Source: an uncultured Holophagaceae bacterium
GTDB lineage: Bacteria > Acidobacteriota > Holophagae > Holophagales > Holophagaceae
Assembly (NCBI GenBank): GCA_903857495.1
Contig: CAIOFF010000048.1
Span: forward strand, 149,193 to 213,192
Direction: 5' to 3'
Length of the DNA stretch: 64,000 nucleotides
Part shown: positions 10,100 through 17,992 of the stretch, piece after piece
Layout: each line of letters begins with the position of its first letter
Position numbering within the stretch: position 1 is the first letter of the stretch
Notes under the pieces: generated by a model
What the model was told of the DNA's origin: nothing
Databases searched by the model: none
What the model saw: only the letters and a program-made list of their open reading frames with translations
Made by a program: the position numbers and the translations under genes

Positions 10100-10149
10100 T
10101 TGCCGCGATGCGGTAATTTTCTCCTGGCGCTCTTACCGCAATGCGGTAT
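10100..10149 (+). promoter_or_regulatory. Twin dyad operator candidate upstream of phaR
   Basis: Two near-identical inverted repeats lie between the second ATPase and phaR. The first is TTGCCGC-GAT-GCGGTAA (10100-10116) and the second TTACCGC-AAT-GCGGTAT (10133-10149). Their centres are 33 bases apart, about three helical turns, so both face the same side of the DNA. The second ends 25 bases before the phaR start. PhaR-type regulators are known to repress their own and phasin promoters, so autoregulation is the natural guess. A TATAAT at 10079-10084 just upstream could be the -10 element. Confidence 0.55.
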
Positions 10150-10174
10150 ATTTGGATCCGGAAAGGGGTCCAGA

Positions 10175-10645
10175 ATGATCCGCCTCATCAAACGGTACGG
10201 TGGCGCCAGCCGGAAGCTCTACGACACGGAAGAGAGCCGCTACGTTTCGCTCGAGGAGATCTCGGCCTGGATCCGGTCCGGCCAGGAGATCAAGGTGGTC
10301 GACAGTGGCACCGGCGAGGATGTCACCTCCCAGACCCTGGCCCAGAGCATCTACGAAGACCACAAGCGGGGCTCTTCCCTGCTCTCGGGCGATCTCCTGC
10401 ACGAGGTCATCCGGCGGGGCAGCGAGGCCCTGAGCGAGGGGGCCGATCGGGTCCAGGCCAAGGTTGACCGCATCGTCCGCACGTCCGTAGACCGCCTCGC
10501 CCTCGCCACTGCAGCGCCGGAAGACATGGCCCAGCTGCGGGCTCGCCTCGCCGAGCTCGAAGCCACCCTGGCCGAACTGGAAACCAGGACAAGCCCCCCG
10601 AAGCCAGCCAGCCGACCCCGCTCCACCCGCAAGACCGCCCGTTAA
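10175..10645 (+). CDS. phaR: Polyhydroxyalkanoate synthesis repressor PhaR
   Basis: Predicted 156-residue DNA- and PHA-binding regulator that represses phasin and PHA genes until polymer granules titrate it away. Residues 3-62 match the PHA accumulation regulator DNA-binding domain: IKRYGGASRKLYDTEESRYV, then VVDSGTGEDVTSQTLAQSI. The second half is helical, with a Leu/Glu heptad pattern (LRARLAELEATLAELE) and a basic Pro/Lys/Arg tail. The ATG at 10175 starts exactly at the family N-terminus; a longer frame from 10100 would be read through the operator repeats and is rejected. The phasin gene follows 45 bases downstream. Confidence 0.93.
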   Translation: MIRLIKRYGGASRKLYDTEESRYVSLEEISAWIRSGQEIKVVDSGTGEDVTSQTLAQSIYEDHKRGSSLLSGDLLHEVIRRGSEALSEGADRVQAKVDRIVRTSVDRLALATAAPEDMAQLRARLAELEATLAELETRTSPPKPASRPRSTRKTAR

Positions 10646-10690
10646 CCCCAACCCTCCCCGGCCCTGGAGCCGGATGAAAGGAGCCAGACC

Positions 10691-11116
10691 ATGGCCATCA
10701 AAAAGAAGACCGACCTCATGCCCAGCCTGAAGGAATCCGCCTACCACATCTGGCTGGCGGGCCTCGGTGCCTACAGCGTCGCTGGAGAGGAAGGCAGTCG
10801 CCTCTTCAGCCAGCTCGTGGACAAGGGTGCGGAACTGGATGAGGCGAACAAGGAGCGCATCCTTGAGCTCGCGGAGCGCGCCAAAGGCCTGAAGGGCGAC
10901 GCCAAGGGTGCCTGGGACAAGCTCTCGACTCCCTTCGAGGGCGGACTGGCGACGGCCATGCACCGTCTGGGCGTCCCGACGCGGGAAGAGATCGTCAACC
11001 TCACCCAGCGGGTCGAGGAGCTGACGAAGCTGGTGGCCAAGACCAAGGCCACCCCCAAGCCTGCGCCCAAGCCTGCGGAAGCGCCCAAGCGCAAGTCCAA
11101 GGCTGCAAAGGCCTGA
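10691..11116 (+). CDS. Phasin, PhaF/PhaI-type PHA granule-associated protein
   Basis: Predicted 141-residue amphipathic protein that coats PHA granules. Residues 13-75 match the PhaI/PhaF family (IWLAGLGAYSVAGEEG, then a long amphipathic helix). VPTREEIVNLTQRVEELTKL (about 97-116) is the short leucine-zipper segment for oligomerisation. The tail is rich in Lys, Ala and Pro (KPAPKPAEAPKRKSKAAKA), like a short version of the histone H1-like DNA-binding tail of PhaF, which tethers granules to the nucleoid. The ribosome-binding site GAAAGGAG is seven bases upstream. The spacing to phaR and the patatin gene (7 bases) suggests one operon. Confidence 0.9.
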   Translation: MAIKKKTDLMPSLKESAYHIWLAGLGAYSVAGEEGSRLFSQLVDKGAELDEANKERILELAERAKGLKGDAKGAWDKLSTPFEGGLATAMHRLGVPTREEIVNLTQRVEELTKLVAKTKATPKPAPKPAEAPKRKSKAAKA

Positions 11117-11123
11117 GGGGCCC

Positions 11124-12338
11124 ATGCCCTCGCGTCGCCGTTCAAAGGGGCGGGTGGGGCTCGCCTTGGCCGCCGGAGGAGTGCTGGGGGGCGTCTACGA
11201 GGTAGGCGCCCTCCGAGCCCTTGAGGAAGCCATTGCGGGCCTCGACCTGAACCGCCTGCGGGTCACCGTGGGGGTGAGCGCTGGCTCCTTCATCGGCGCC
11301 CACCTGGTCAACGGCGTCACGGTGACTGAAATGATCCGGGGCTTGGCTGCCGAAGGCGGCAGCGAGGCCCTGTTCGACCAGTCCATTTTCTTCATGCCGG
11401 CCTATCAGGAAATGGCGCGCCGTGGGCTGCAGCTGCCTTCGGTCATCAGCGAGGCGCTGACGCAGCTGGCCAAGGGGCCGGAGGATCCCTCCTTCATCGG
11501 GACCCTCGAGGGCCTCGGCCGATCCCTCCCGGTCGCGCTCTTCAGCAATGAAGGCATCCAGGATTACCTGGAGAAGGCCTTCTCGCGACGTGGCCGGACC
11601 GACGATTTCCGGAGGCTGCGGCAGAAGTTCTTCGTGGTGGCGACAGATGTGGAAACGGGCCGGCGGGTGGTGTTCGGCGACCAGGGCATGGACCACATCC
11701 CCATCTCCCTCGCGGTGCAGGCCAGCACGGCCGTGCCCGGCCTCTACCAGCCCGTCGAGGTCGAGGGCCGGGTCTGCGTGGACGGGGTGCTCCTGAAGAC
11801 CATGCATGCCTCCGTCGCCCTGGACTACGGGGCCGACCTGCTGCTCTGCGTGAATCCCCTGGTGCCCATGGAGACGGGTTCCGAGGATGCCCGCGAGGCG
11901 CTCGGCAAGCGGGCGGTCCAGCGGGGCGGGCTGCCGGCCCTGCTGTCGCAGAGCTTCCGGATCCTCATCCACTCCCGGGCCGTCCTGGGCATGGAGCGCG
12001 CCGCCCAGAGCCATCCGGACAGCGACCTGGTGCTGTTCCAGCCGGAATCCACCGAGCACCGGCTCTTCACGAACCTCTTCCGCTTCCGCTCCCGCCGCAA
12101 GATCTGCGAGATCGCCTACCAGCAGACCCGGCAGGACCTCTGGCGGCGACGAGAGCTCCTCGGACCCCTGTTTGAAAAGCACGGACTGTCGCTTCAGCTG
12201 GAGGTGCTGGCTGATCCCTACCGGACGGTCTGGGACTGCATCGAAAATCCTCGTGAGAGGAGCGTGGCCGATCGGCTCGATGCGGCCCTCCGGATCCTGG
12301 AGGTCGGCCTCAGCCGGAAGGGTGGCAGGGGCCGCTGA
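11124..12338 (+). CDS. Patatin-like phospholipase/lipase
   Basis: Predicted 404-residue serine hydrolase with the patatin fold. The glycine-rich oxyanion motif AAGGVLGGVYEVG is at residues 16-28, the nucleophile elbow GVSAG at 50-54 (Ser52), and the catalytic Asp is in DGV at 220-222. The C-terminal 130 residues (helical, ending with a basic tail) are not part of the core domain. No signal peptide is seen, so it should act in the cytoplasm. It lies seven bases after the phasin gene; a role in mobilising granule lipid, either as a PHA depolymerase-type or neutral-lipid hydrolase, is a reasonable inference, but patatins also act on phospholipids. Confidence 0.88.
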   Translation: MPSRRRSKGRVGLALAAGGVLGGVYEVGALRALEEAIAGLDLNRLRVTVGVSAGSFIGAHLVNGVTVTEMIRGLAAEGGSEALFDQSIFFMPAYQEMARRGLQLPSVISEALTQLAKGPEDPSFIGTLEGLGRSLPVALFSNEGIQDYLEKAFSRRGRTDDFRRLRQKFFVVATDVETGRRVVFGDQGMDHIPISLAVQASTAVPGLYQPVEVEGRVCVDGVLLKTMHASVALDYGADLLLCVNPLVPMETGSEDAREALGKRAVQRGGLPALLSQSFRILIHSRAVLGMERAAQSHPDSDLVLFQPESTEHRLFTNLFRFRSRRKICEIAYQQTRQDLWRRRELLGPLFEKHGLSLQLEVLADPYRTVWDCIENPRERSVADRLDAALRILEVGLSRKGGRGR

Positions 12339-12356
12339 GCTGAGCCTCTCGGCGAG

Positions 12357-13139
12357 TCACTCCTCCAATTCCGCCTTGGCCAGCTCGACGTCCAGCCGCT
12401 CCATGGCGTCCAGGGGTTGGGCTGCGGCCGCCTCGCGATACAGGGTCTCGGCCTCCTTCCTTCCGGAGCGGCCCTTGAGCAGGACCAGGCCGTTGGCGTA
12501 TTCGATGCGGTAGATGGCCGACTCCGGGAACAGCTCGAGGCAGGTCCGGTAGTGCTCCAGGCCGACCTTCTCCTTGGCGCCGTAGGTGAGGCTGCCCATC
12601 AGGCTGCCCACCTTGTCGATGACCTCGGCGTGGTAGGTGCCCAGGGCGGCATGGGCGTCGGCGTGCTCAGGGTCCAGCTCCAGGGCCCGGGTGAGGCTGT
12701 CTTTGATCTTGCCGCCCAGTCCCTGCGCCAGGGCCTTCACCACGGAGATGCCCTGGCTGTAGCGGCCGAGGGCGTAGGCGTGGATGTAGTAATTGAAAGC
12801 ATCCCCGGGCGCCTTGGCCATCCGCGCCTCGCAGCGGGCGGCCACCTCCTGGAAGAGCTTCAGCTGAGTCGCCTCGTCCTCCTCCAGGTAGTTGGCATAG
12901 ATGTTCTGGGCGTGGTTCGCCACGTTGCTGCCCGCCGCGCCAGCGGCCAGGCCCGTCTCGACCGCCTTGGCGAACTCACCGGCATGGTAGTGGAGCCAGG
13001 CCTGGAGGACCTGCTTGTCCTCGGGATACGGCTCGCGGTTCCCCTTGTGGAGCCGGGGCCAGGCTTTCTTGGCGGTGGCGGCCGTGTACAGGTAGGCCTT
13101 GTCGGCGTAGGGAAATTCGGCCCAGGCTTGTTTGGCCAT
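12357..13139 (-). CDS. TPR-repeat protein of unknown function
   Basis: Predicted 260-residue cytoplasmic protein without signal peptide or membrane helix. At least three tetratricopeptide-like helix pairs are visible, for example VLQAWLHYHAGEFAKAVETG, SLTRALELDPEHADAHAALG and AETLYREAAAAQPLD. Such repeats form scaffolds for protein partners. It converges on the patatin gene and precedes the acyl-CoA-binding-protein gene's 3' end by 25 bases on the same strand (ACBP is upstream), so it is probably co-transcribed with ACBP and the PHA granule-region gene. A role on storage granules is inferred from this context only. Confidence 0.8.
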   Translation of the reverse strand: MAKQAWAEFPYADKAYLYTAATAKKAWPRLHKGNREPYPEDKQVLQAWLHYHAGEFAKAVETGLAAGAAGSNVANHAQNIYANYLEEDEATQLKLFQEVAARCEARMAKAPGDAFNYYIHAYALGRYSQGISVVKALAQGLGGKIKDSLTRALELDPEHADAHAALGTYHAEVIDKVGSLMGSLTYGAKEKVGLEHYRTCLELFPESAIYRIEYANGLVLLKGRSGRKEAETLYREAAAAQPLDAMERLDVELAKAELEE

Positions 13140-13164
13140 CGAGAGTCCTCCCGAGTGATGTTGG

Positions 13165-13434
13165 CTAGTCGAAATCCATGCCGGCGACGACGAAGATGTA
13201 GCCGCGCATGGCCTCCTCGGGGGCGGTGCCCCTGAGCTTGGCCCAGGCGTCGAATTTGGCGCGAGCCACGAAGTCGAAGGCTCCGGGGCGGTCGTCCCCG
13301 GCGTCGCCCGCTGTGGCCTGCTTGTAGTAGGCGTAGAGGCTGAGCAGGGTGTCGTTATCCGGCCGCTGGGTGGCCGTCTTGGCCTGGGCCTGGGCCGCCT
13401 CGAACTGCGTCTGCAGGGTGCTGTCTGTCGCCAT
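13165..13434 (-). CDS. Acyl-CoA-binding protein (ACBP)
   Basis: Small 89-residue protein that binds medium- and long-chain acyl-CoA and carries it between enzymes. The family signature is nearly complete: YAYYKQATAGD (34-44), RPGAFDF (49-55), AKFDAW (59-64), and EEAMRGYI (73-80). The tyrosine and lysine residues that grip the CoA phosphate are present. It is full length for the family. The ATG at 13434 has TAGGAGG upstream; the longer frame reaching 13617 is rejected because it overlaps the next gene. ACBP is common in eukaryotes and patchy in bacteria; here it sits between PHA-granule genes and WS/DGAT, both users of acyl-CoA. Confidence 0.94.
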   Translation of the reverse strand: MATDSTLQTQFEAAQAQAKTATQRPDNDTLLSLYAYYKQATAGDAGDDRPGAFDFVARAKFDAWAKLRGTAPEEAMRGYIFVVAGMDFD

Positions 13435-13462
13435 CGTGCCTCCTAAGCGGGAATGTCCCGGT

Positions 13463-13741
13463 TCAACTCTCCAGGAGTCGGTCAACTTGTTGTTCCAGGG
13501 ACTCCTGGATCCGGTGCGTGAAGGGCCAGAGCATGATGCCCAGGTGCATGTCGATGGCGATGTGGTCCTCAGCCACGTGCACCTGGCCGGTGACCCCATG
13601 GCCATGGAAGGCGCCACCCAGGTCGTCCCACTCGATATTCAGCCCGTAGTGCTGTTGCAGGCTGGATTCCACCTCGGCGAAACGCCGCCGCACCTCCTGG
13701 CTGCCGAGGCTGTGGGGACGGTGGATGCGGACGCGGGACAT
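13463..13741 (-). CDS. PHA granule-region protein (PHA_gran_rgn family)
   Basis: Predicted 92-residue protein of the family annotated as putative polyhydroxyalkanoic acid system protein. The N-terminus RIHRPHSLGSQEVRRRF is the family signature, followed by a ferredoxin-like alternation of strands and the C-terminal WPFTHRIQESLEQQVDRLL segment. Members sit in PHA clusters but their biochemical role is not established. The ATG at 13741 aligns with family N-termini and has AGGA five bases before it; an ATG at 13759 is also in frame but lacks a ribosome-binding site. It leads the three-gene leftward set with ACBP and the TPR protein. Confidence 0.85.
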   Translation of the reverse strand: MSRVRIHRPHSLGSQEVRRRFAEVESSLQQHYGLNIEWDDLGGAFHGHGVTGQVHVAEDHIAIDMHLGIMLWPFTHRIQESLEQQVDRLLES

Positions 13742-13795
13742 GCAGATCCTGATGGCCATCCGGCCGGGAAGCTTGAGGTGGTACGGACAGCATAG

Positions 13796-13821
13796 CGACT
13801 CCTGACCGGGAACAGGAGTCG
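13796..13821. promoter_or_regulatory. Perfect inverted repeat between the divergent PHA-region and parA genes
   Basis: CGACTCCTG (13796-13804) and CAGGAGTCG (13813-13821) are perfect 9-base arms around an 8-base centre. The repeat lies midway between the divergent starts at 13741 and 13906. It could be an operator controlling both directions. The binding protein is unknown, and the sequence is unrelated to the phaR dyads. Confidence 0.4.
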
Positions 13822-13905
13822 GGCTTGACCCCAGGTAGTTCCTGGACTTCCTGGCGGGATGCGCGGACTTTGGGAGGGCGGGAGCCATGTGCGGAGGGAC
13901 GAGCG

Positions 13906-14709
13906 ATGCGATGGGTCGTCTTCAACCAGAAGGGTGGCGTCGGGAAGTCCACCATCGTCTGCAACCTCGCCGCGATCTCCAGCCGCAAGGGGCGCCGGAC
14001 CCTGGTGGTGGACCTGGATCCCCAGGGGAACTCGTCGCAGTACCTCCTGGGCCGTGAGGCTGCGGCCGTGGCGAAGCCGCACCTGGGCACCTTCTTTGAG
14101 GAGAGCCTGGGGCTCGGCCTGTTCCGGCGCAGCCTCCGGGAGATGGTCCACCCAACCCCCATCCCGAATCTGGACGTGCTTCCCTCCAGCCCGGAGCTCG
14201 AGGCCCTCCAGGGCAAGCTGGAGACCCGGCACAAGATCATGAAGCTCCGCGCGGCCCTGGACGAGCTTTTGGAATACGAGACGGTCTACCTGGACACGCC
14301 ACCGGCCTTTGGCTTCTACACCCTCTCCGCCCTCATCGCCGCGGACCGCTGCCTGATTCCCTTCGACTGCGACGAGTTCTCCCGCCGGGCGCTCTACGCC
14401 CTGCTGGAGAGCCTGCAGGAGGTGAAGGAGGACCACAACCCTGGCCTGGAGGTGGCGGGTATCGTGGTCAACCAGTTCCAGTCCCGGGCCAACCTGCCCC
14501 GGCAGCTCGTCGACGAGCTCGTGGCGGAGGGGCTGCCCATCCTCATGCCCTTCATCTCCTCGTCCGTGAAGGTCCGGGAGTCCCACCACGCGGCCTGCCC
14601 CCTCGTGATCCTGGAGCCCTCGCACAAGCTGTCCCGGGAGTTCGAAGCCCTGCATGGCGCCCTCGAAAAGCCGCGCCGGGCCACGAAACGAGCGCCCGCG
14701 AAAAATTAA
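13906..14709 (+). CDS. ParA/MinD-type ATPase (ParA-family)
   Basis: Predicted 267-residue ATPase that forms dynamic gradients on the nucleoid to place a cargo. The deviant Walker A box KGGVGKST is at residues 9-16, with the signature lysine; TLVVDLDPQGNSS is the switch region and TVYLDTPPAFGF the Walker B strand. The C-terminal half carries IVVNQFQSRA and a basic tail (KPRRATKRAPAKN) that could contact DNA. No ParB gene is adjacent and no parS-like array is visible, so chromosome partitioning is not obvious. The neighbours are PHA-granule genes on one side and WS/DGAT on the other. The ATG at 13906 has GGAGG upstream; longer frames lack family similarity. Confidence 0.87.
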   Translation: MRWVVFNQKGGVGKSTIVCNLAAISSRKGRRTLVVDLDPQGNSSQYLLGREAAAVAKPHLGTFFEESLGLGLFRRSLREMVHPTPIPNLDVLPSSPELEALQGKLETRHKIMKLRAALDELLEYETVYLDTPPAFGFYTLSALIAADRCLIPFDCDEFSRRALYALLESLQEVKEDHNPGLEVAGIVVNQFQSRANLPRQLVDELVAEGLPILMPFISSSVKVRESHHAACPLVILEPSHKLSREFEALHGALEKPRRATKRAPAKN

Positions 14710-14774
14710 GGCTCTTCCGGAATTTCTGGGAATGCCAACGCTCCATGGATTCATCCAGGTCGTGGGGGAAGAGC

Positions 14775-14885
14775 AACCACTCTCGCAGAGGATGCGGAGA
14801 GGGCTGAGGTTCGCGGAGAACAGCAGGTGACCCGCAGCCCTCAGCGCCCCTCCGCCCCCCTCGTCTTTTCTGTGCGAGAGTGGTT
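14775..14885. repeat. Long imperfect inverted repeat in an intergenic gap
   Basis: AACCACTCTCGCA (14775-14787) and TGCGAGAGTGGTT (14873-14885) are perfect 13-base arms. Inside them a second, imperfect layer pairs the GAGG..GCGGAG..GGGC.CTGAGG stretch at 14788-14809 with the matching CCCTCAGCGCCCCTCCGC..CCTC stretch at about 14839-14862. The whole 111-base unit could fold as one cruciform or RNA hairpin. It fills most of the 268-base gap between the convergent parA and WS/DGAT genes, where a shared terminator or a dispersed intergenic repeat element is expected. Whether it recurs elsewhere in the genome cannot be seen here. Confidence 0.6.
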
Positions 14886-14977
14886 TCTTTTGCCTGAGCG
14901 TGCAGAGAAAACACAGGGGAGTGTGGTTGGCGTGTCTTGGCTCATCCCTGAAATCGCGGATGAACCAGAAACTAGGC

Positions 14978-16270
14978 TCACAGCCTCCGCAGGGCCTCGA
15001 ACTCCTCCTCGAAGGCTTCCACCAGGTGGGCCGGATCGGGCAGCAGGGCCTTGTCGGCGATGACGCCCACCTGCACCTTGCCGGCGAAGCTGAGGATGGA
15101 GATCCCGATGCCGATCTGGGCCCGCTGAGGCACCCAGAAGAGGATGGACCGCACTTTCCGTCCGGCCATGGCGATGTCGTGCGCGGGGCCGGCGACGTTG
15201 GTCACCACGGCGGTGCACTTGTTGGCCAGGAAGTCGATGAGGTTGCGGCTGATGATGTCGGGGAGGAAGGCCAGGAGGGCGCGCTGGAGGCCGTAGACCA
15301 CCAGGGGCGTGGTGGACTGCTTGAGCTGGTCCAGCCGCTCCTTGACGGCGAGGATGCGGTGGGTGGTGTGGGGGGCGCGGGCGGGAAGCTCCAGCGGCAC
15401 GGCGGCGAACTTGTTTTCGCAGCGCAGGGGCATGCCTGGATGCCGCACGTTCACGGGCATCGAGATCAGGAACCGGGAGGGCGCCTCGGCGCCCTTGCGC
15501 GCCAGGTAGGTGGAAAACGCCCCGGAAACCGACGCCATGAGCACGTCGTTCACCGTGGCCCCGATGAGGTCCTTGGCCTTCTTCACCACCTGCAGGTCCA
15601 GCGGCTCGGTCCAGGCCACCCGCTTGGTCCCGGTCAGCTCGGGGCCGTGCAGATGACTGCTGTCGGGGAACCAGGCGAGACGGCGCAGGAGGACGCCTGG
15701 CGCGCTCAGGGGGATGGCCACGGCCCGCTGCAGGAGCTGCATGGCGCTCAGCCCCGCCAGGGGCGGGAGCGAGCCCTTGGCCATGCCGTCGGTGCGGTTC
15801 CAGGTCTCGTCCATCAGGGCGAACATGAGGGACACCAGGGCCATGCCGTCCCCGATGCTGTGGTGGATGCGGACCAGGAGGGCCGTGGCGCCATCCTCGA
15901 AGCGCTCGATGACCTTGATCTCCCAGCGGGGCCGGTCCTCCTTCAGCTTCCGGTTGGCCATCCTCCCCACGTAGGCCTGGACGTCCGCGAGGCTCTTCAG
16001 GTTCTTGCCGCGGGCCGGGACGATGTGGCGTGCAAGGCTGAAGTCCTGGTCCACTTCCCAGTAGCTGAGGGGGCCCTGCTCAGTGATGCGGCAGCGGAGC
16101 CGCTGGAAGCGCGCGGGATCCGGCCCCTCAAAGATGCGCTCCTGGAAGGTCCTTCGCAGGGTCGGCACGTCCATGTGGTCGGTGATGATGACCGCATTGA
16201 TCACCATCAGATTGGTGTCCGAGTCCTGCAGCCAGATGGCGTCGTTGGATGAAATGAGTTCCCGCATCAT
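14978..16270 (-). CDS. Wax ester synthase/diacylglycerol acyltransferase (WS/DGAT)
   Basis: Predicted 430-residue enzyme that transfers acyl groups from acyl-CoA to fatty alcohol or diacylglycerol, making storage wax ester or triacylglycerol at the membrane face. The catalytic HHxxxDG motif is HHSIGDG (residues 136-142). The family N-terminus (SSNDAIWLQDSDTN) and the C-terminal block (NVAGPAHDIAMAGRKVRS, then GIGISILSFAGKVQVGVIAD) are also present. The length is normal. The ATG at 16270 overlaps the UbiB stop (TGATG), so translation is coupled. Together with ACBP it suggests that neutral lipids are made as well as PHA. Confidence 0.92.
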   Translation of the reverse strand: MMRELISSNDAIWLQDSDTNLMVINAVIITDHMDVPTLRRTFQERIFEGPDPARFQRLRCRITEQGPLSYWEVDQDFSLARHIVPARGKNLKSLADVQAYVGRMANRKLKEDRPRWEIKVIERFEDGATALLVRIHHSIGDGMALVSLMFALMDETWNRTDGMAKGSLPPLAGLSAMQLLQRAVAIPLSAPGVLLRRLAWFPDSSHLHGPELTGTKRVAWTEPLDLQVVKKAKDLIGATVNDVLMASVSGAFSTYLARKGAEAPSRFLISMPVNVRHPGMPLRCENKFAAVPLELPARAPHTTHRILAVKERLDQLKQSTTPLVVYGLQRALLAFLPDIISRNLIDFLANKCTAVVTNVAGPAHDIAMAGRKVRSILFWVPQRAQIGIGISILSFAGKVQVGVIADKALLPDPAHLVEAFEEEFEALRRL

Positions 16271-17973
16271 CAACCCCTACGGACGGCCAGGATGAAGGCA
16301 ATGGTGAAAAAGCCGGACCACACGGGCCAGGGCGCCCGGAAGCCCATGGCCACGGCGCCCGCCACGAGGCAGGAGCCCGCGATGAGGGTCCCGCGGAGGC
16401 CCGACAGGGGGGACTCGGTGGGCTGGTGGGCGAACTTCTCCAGGACCCGGAGGCCATCGGTGACCAGCAGCGGCATCTTGGCCAGGGCATCCACCATGTC
16501 CGGCACGCCCCGCATGCCTTCGGTAAAGATCCGCATGGGGCTGAACTGGTTCATGAACAGGGTGCGGATGTGCTTCTTGCTCACTTCGGCCACGTCGAAC
16601 CCGGGCAGCAGCACGTTCCCCACGCCCTCGAAGGTGACCAGGGCCTTCACCATCAGCACCAGCTCCACAGGGAAGTACATGCCGTGCTCGGCGCCCCGGG
16701 AGAGGGACTGGAGGATCAGCTGGCCCAGGGAGAACTCGCTGAAGTTCGACCCGCGCTTCCAGCGGTTGGCGATGTCCACGGCATCCCGGCGGAAGGCATT
16801 GGGGTTGGCCCCTGGGCCCGGCTGGGCGATGGCCGTGAGGTAGCGGGCGGCGTTCTCGCCATCCCCCATGACCAGGGCGAAGTAGTAGTACATGAGCGCC
16901 CGGCGCAGGTCCTCGTCCAGTCGCCCCACCATGCCCAGGTCGATGAAGCCAAGCTTCGGGCCCGGCAGGATGATGAGGTTCGCCGGATGCAGGTCCGCGT
17001 GGAAGAACCCGTCCTTGTAGAGCATGCGGATGATGGCCATGGCACCCAGGTCCGTCAGGTGACGCCGCTCTTCCTCCGGCAGCTCCAGGGCCTCGGGGTG
17101 GTCCGGGCTGAGGCCGTCGAAGAACTCCATGCAGAGCACGCTGCGGCCGCTGAATTTCCGGTAGATACGGGGGAACACCACGTCTGGCACATCGGCGAAG
17201 TGGCCGGCGAAGACTTCGGCGTTCTCCGCCTCCAGCCGCAGGTCCACCTCCCGCAGGGTGTAGGTGCAGAACTCGTTGACCAGCTGCCGGGGCTGGAAGC
17301 GCGGGATGATCAGCTGGGCCACGGACCCGAGCATCCCGAGCAGCTTGGCGTCCCGCTGCAGGGTCTGGCGGATGCCCGGCTTGACCACCTTGAGGATCAC
17401 CGGCTCGCCATCCACCGTGACGGCCCGGTGGGTCTGGCCGATGGAGGCCGAGCCCAGGGGGATGGGGTCGATGGACAGGAACATCAGGCCCACCGGACGC
17501 TTCAGGTCCCTCTCGATGATGTCCTGCAGGATCGGCAGGGGGACCACCGGCAGGCGGTTGAGCAGGTGCTTCAGCTCGTCGGTGATGGGCTTCGGCAGCA
17601 GGTCCTCGCGGAGGCTGAGGATCTGGCCGAGCTTGATGTAGGTGGGACCCAAGCGCTCCAGGCGGCGGCGGAACTGCACCGGAAAGGGCTCGTGCCGCAG
17701 CGTCCGGTCCACGAACAGCCGCCCAGGGAGGGACGCGAACCAGAGTGCGAACAGGCGCGCGCCCTTGAGCCCCCCGTCTTCCTGGCGGGCTGCCAGCTGG
17801 GAGAGCAGGCCGCCGAAGAGCAGCCCGAGGAAGTGCCGCCACGTGACAAGCATCCGCCGGATGAGGCCCTGGGGCTTCCAGGTCTTCATGATCTCGAAGC
17901 CTCGGCTGCGGAGCAGGTCCTCGTTGGATTCCGGTGCTGCCACGAAAGCGTCTCCCGCCGCTGGGGCGCTCAC
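16270..17973 (-). CDS. UbiB/ABC1/ADCK-family atypical kinase
   Basis: Predicted 567-residue membrane-bound atypical kinase; family members support ubiquinone or other isoprenoid-lipid metabolism through ATPase activity. The KxGQ motif occurs as YIKLGQILSLREDLLP, the alanine-rich loop as PLGSASIGQTHRA, the lysine strand as VILKVVKPG, the catalytic loop as FHADLHPANL, and the metal site as FIDLGMVG. Two C-terminal helices (GTLIAGSCLVAGAVAMGF and a second one after PWPVW) anchor it. GTG at 17973 is preferred because AAGAAGGA lies about seven bases upstream; an ATG at 18018 would overlap the HMG-CoA reductase gene by 26 bases and lacks a ribosome-binding site. Confidence 0.88.
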   Translation of the reverse strand: MSAPAAGDAFVAAPESNEDLLRSRGFEIMKTWKPQGLIRRMLVTWRHFLGLLFGGLLSQLAARQEDGGLKGARLFALWFASLPGRLFVDRTLRHEPFPVQFRRRLERLGPTYIKLGQILSLREDLLPKPITDELKHLLNRLPVVPLPILQDIIERDLKRPVGLMFLSIDPIPLGSASIGQTHRAVTVDGEPVILKVVKPGIRQTLQRDAKLLGMLGSVAQLIIPRFQPRQLVNEFCTYTLREVDLRLEAENAEVFAGHFADVPDVVFPRIYRKFSGRSVLCMEFFDGLSPDHPEALELPEEERRHLTDLGAMAIIRMLYKDGFFHADLHPANLIILPGPKLGFIDLGMVGRLDEDLRRALMYYYFALVMGDGENAARYLTAIAQPGPGANPNAFRRDAVDIANRWKRGSNFSEFSLGQLILQSLSRGAEHGMYFPVELVLMVKALVTFEGVGNVLLPGFDVAEVSKKHIRTLFMNQFSPMRIFTEGMRGVPDMVDALAKMPLLVTDGLRVLEKFAHQPTESPLSGLRGTLIAGSCLVAGAVAMGFRAPWPVWSGFFTIAFILAVRRG

Positions 17974-17992
17974 CTGCGATCCTTCTTTAAAA

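Noticed and set aside
13906..14709. Chromosome or plasmid partition locus
   Set aside because: The ParA-type gene has no parB neighbour and no parS-like repeats within the visible flanks.
15000..16252. Plus-strand frame opposite WS/DGAT
   Set aside because: It lies opposite a gene with the HHxxxDG motif and has no signal, domain or start site of its own.
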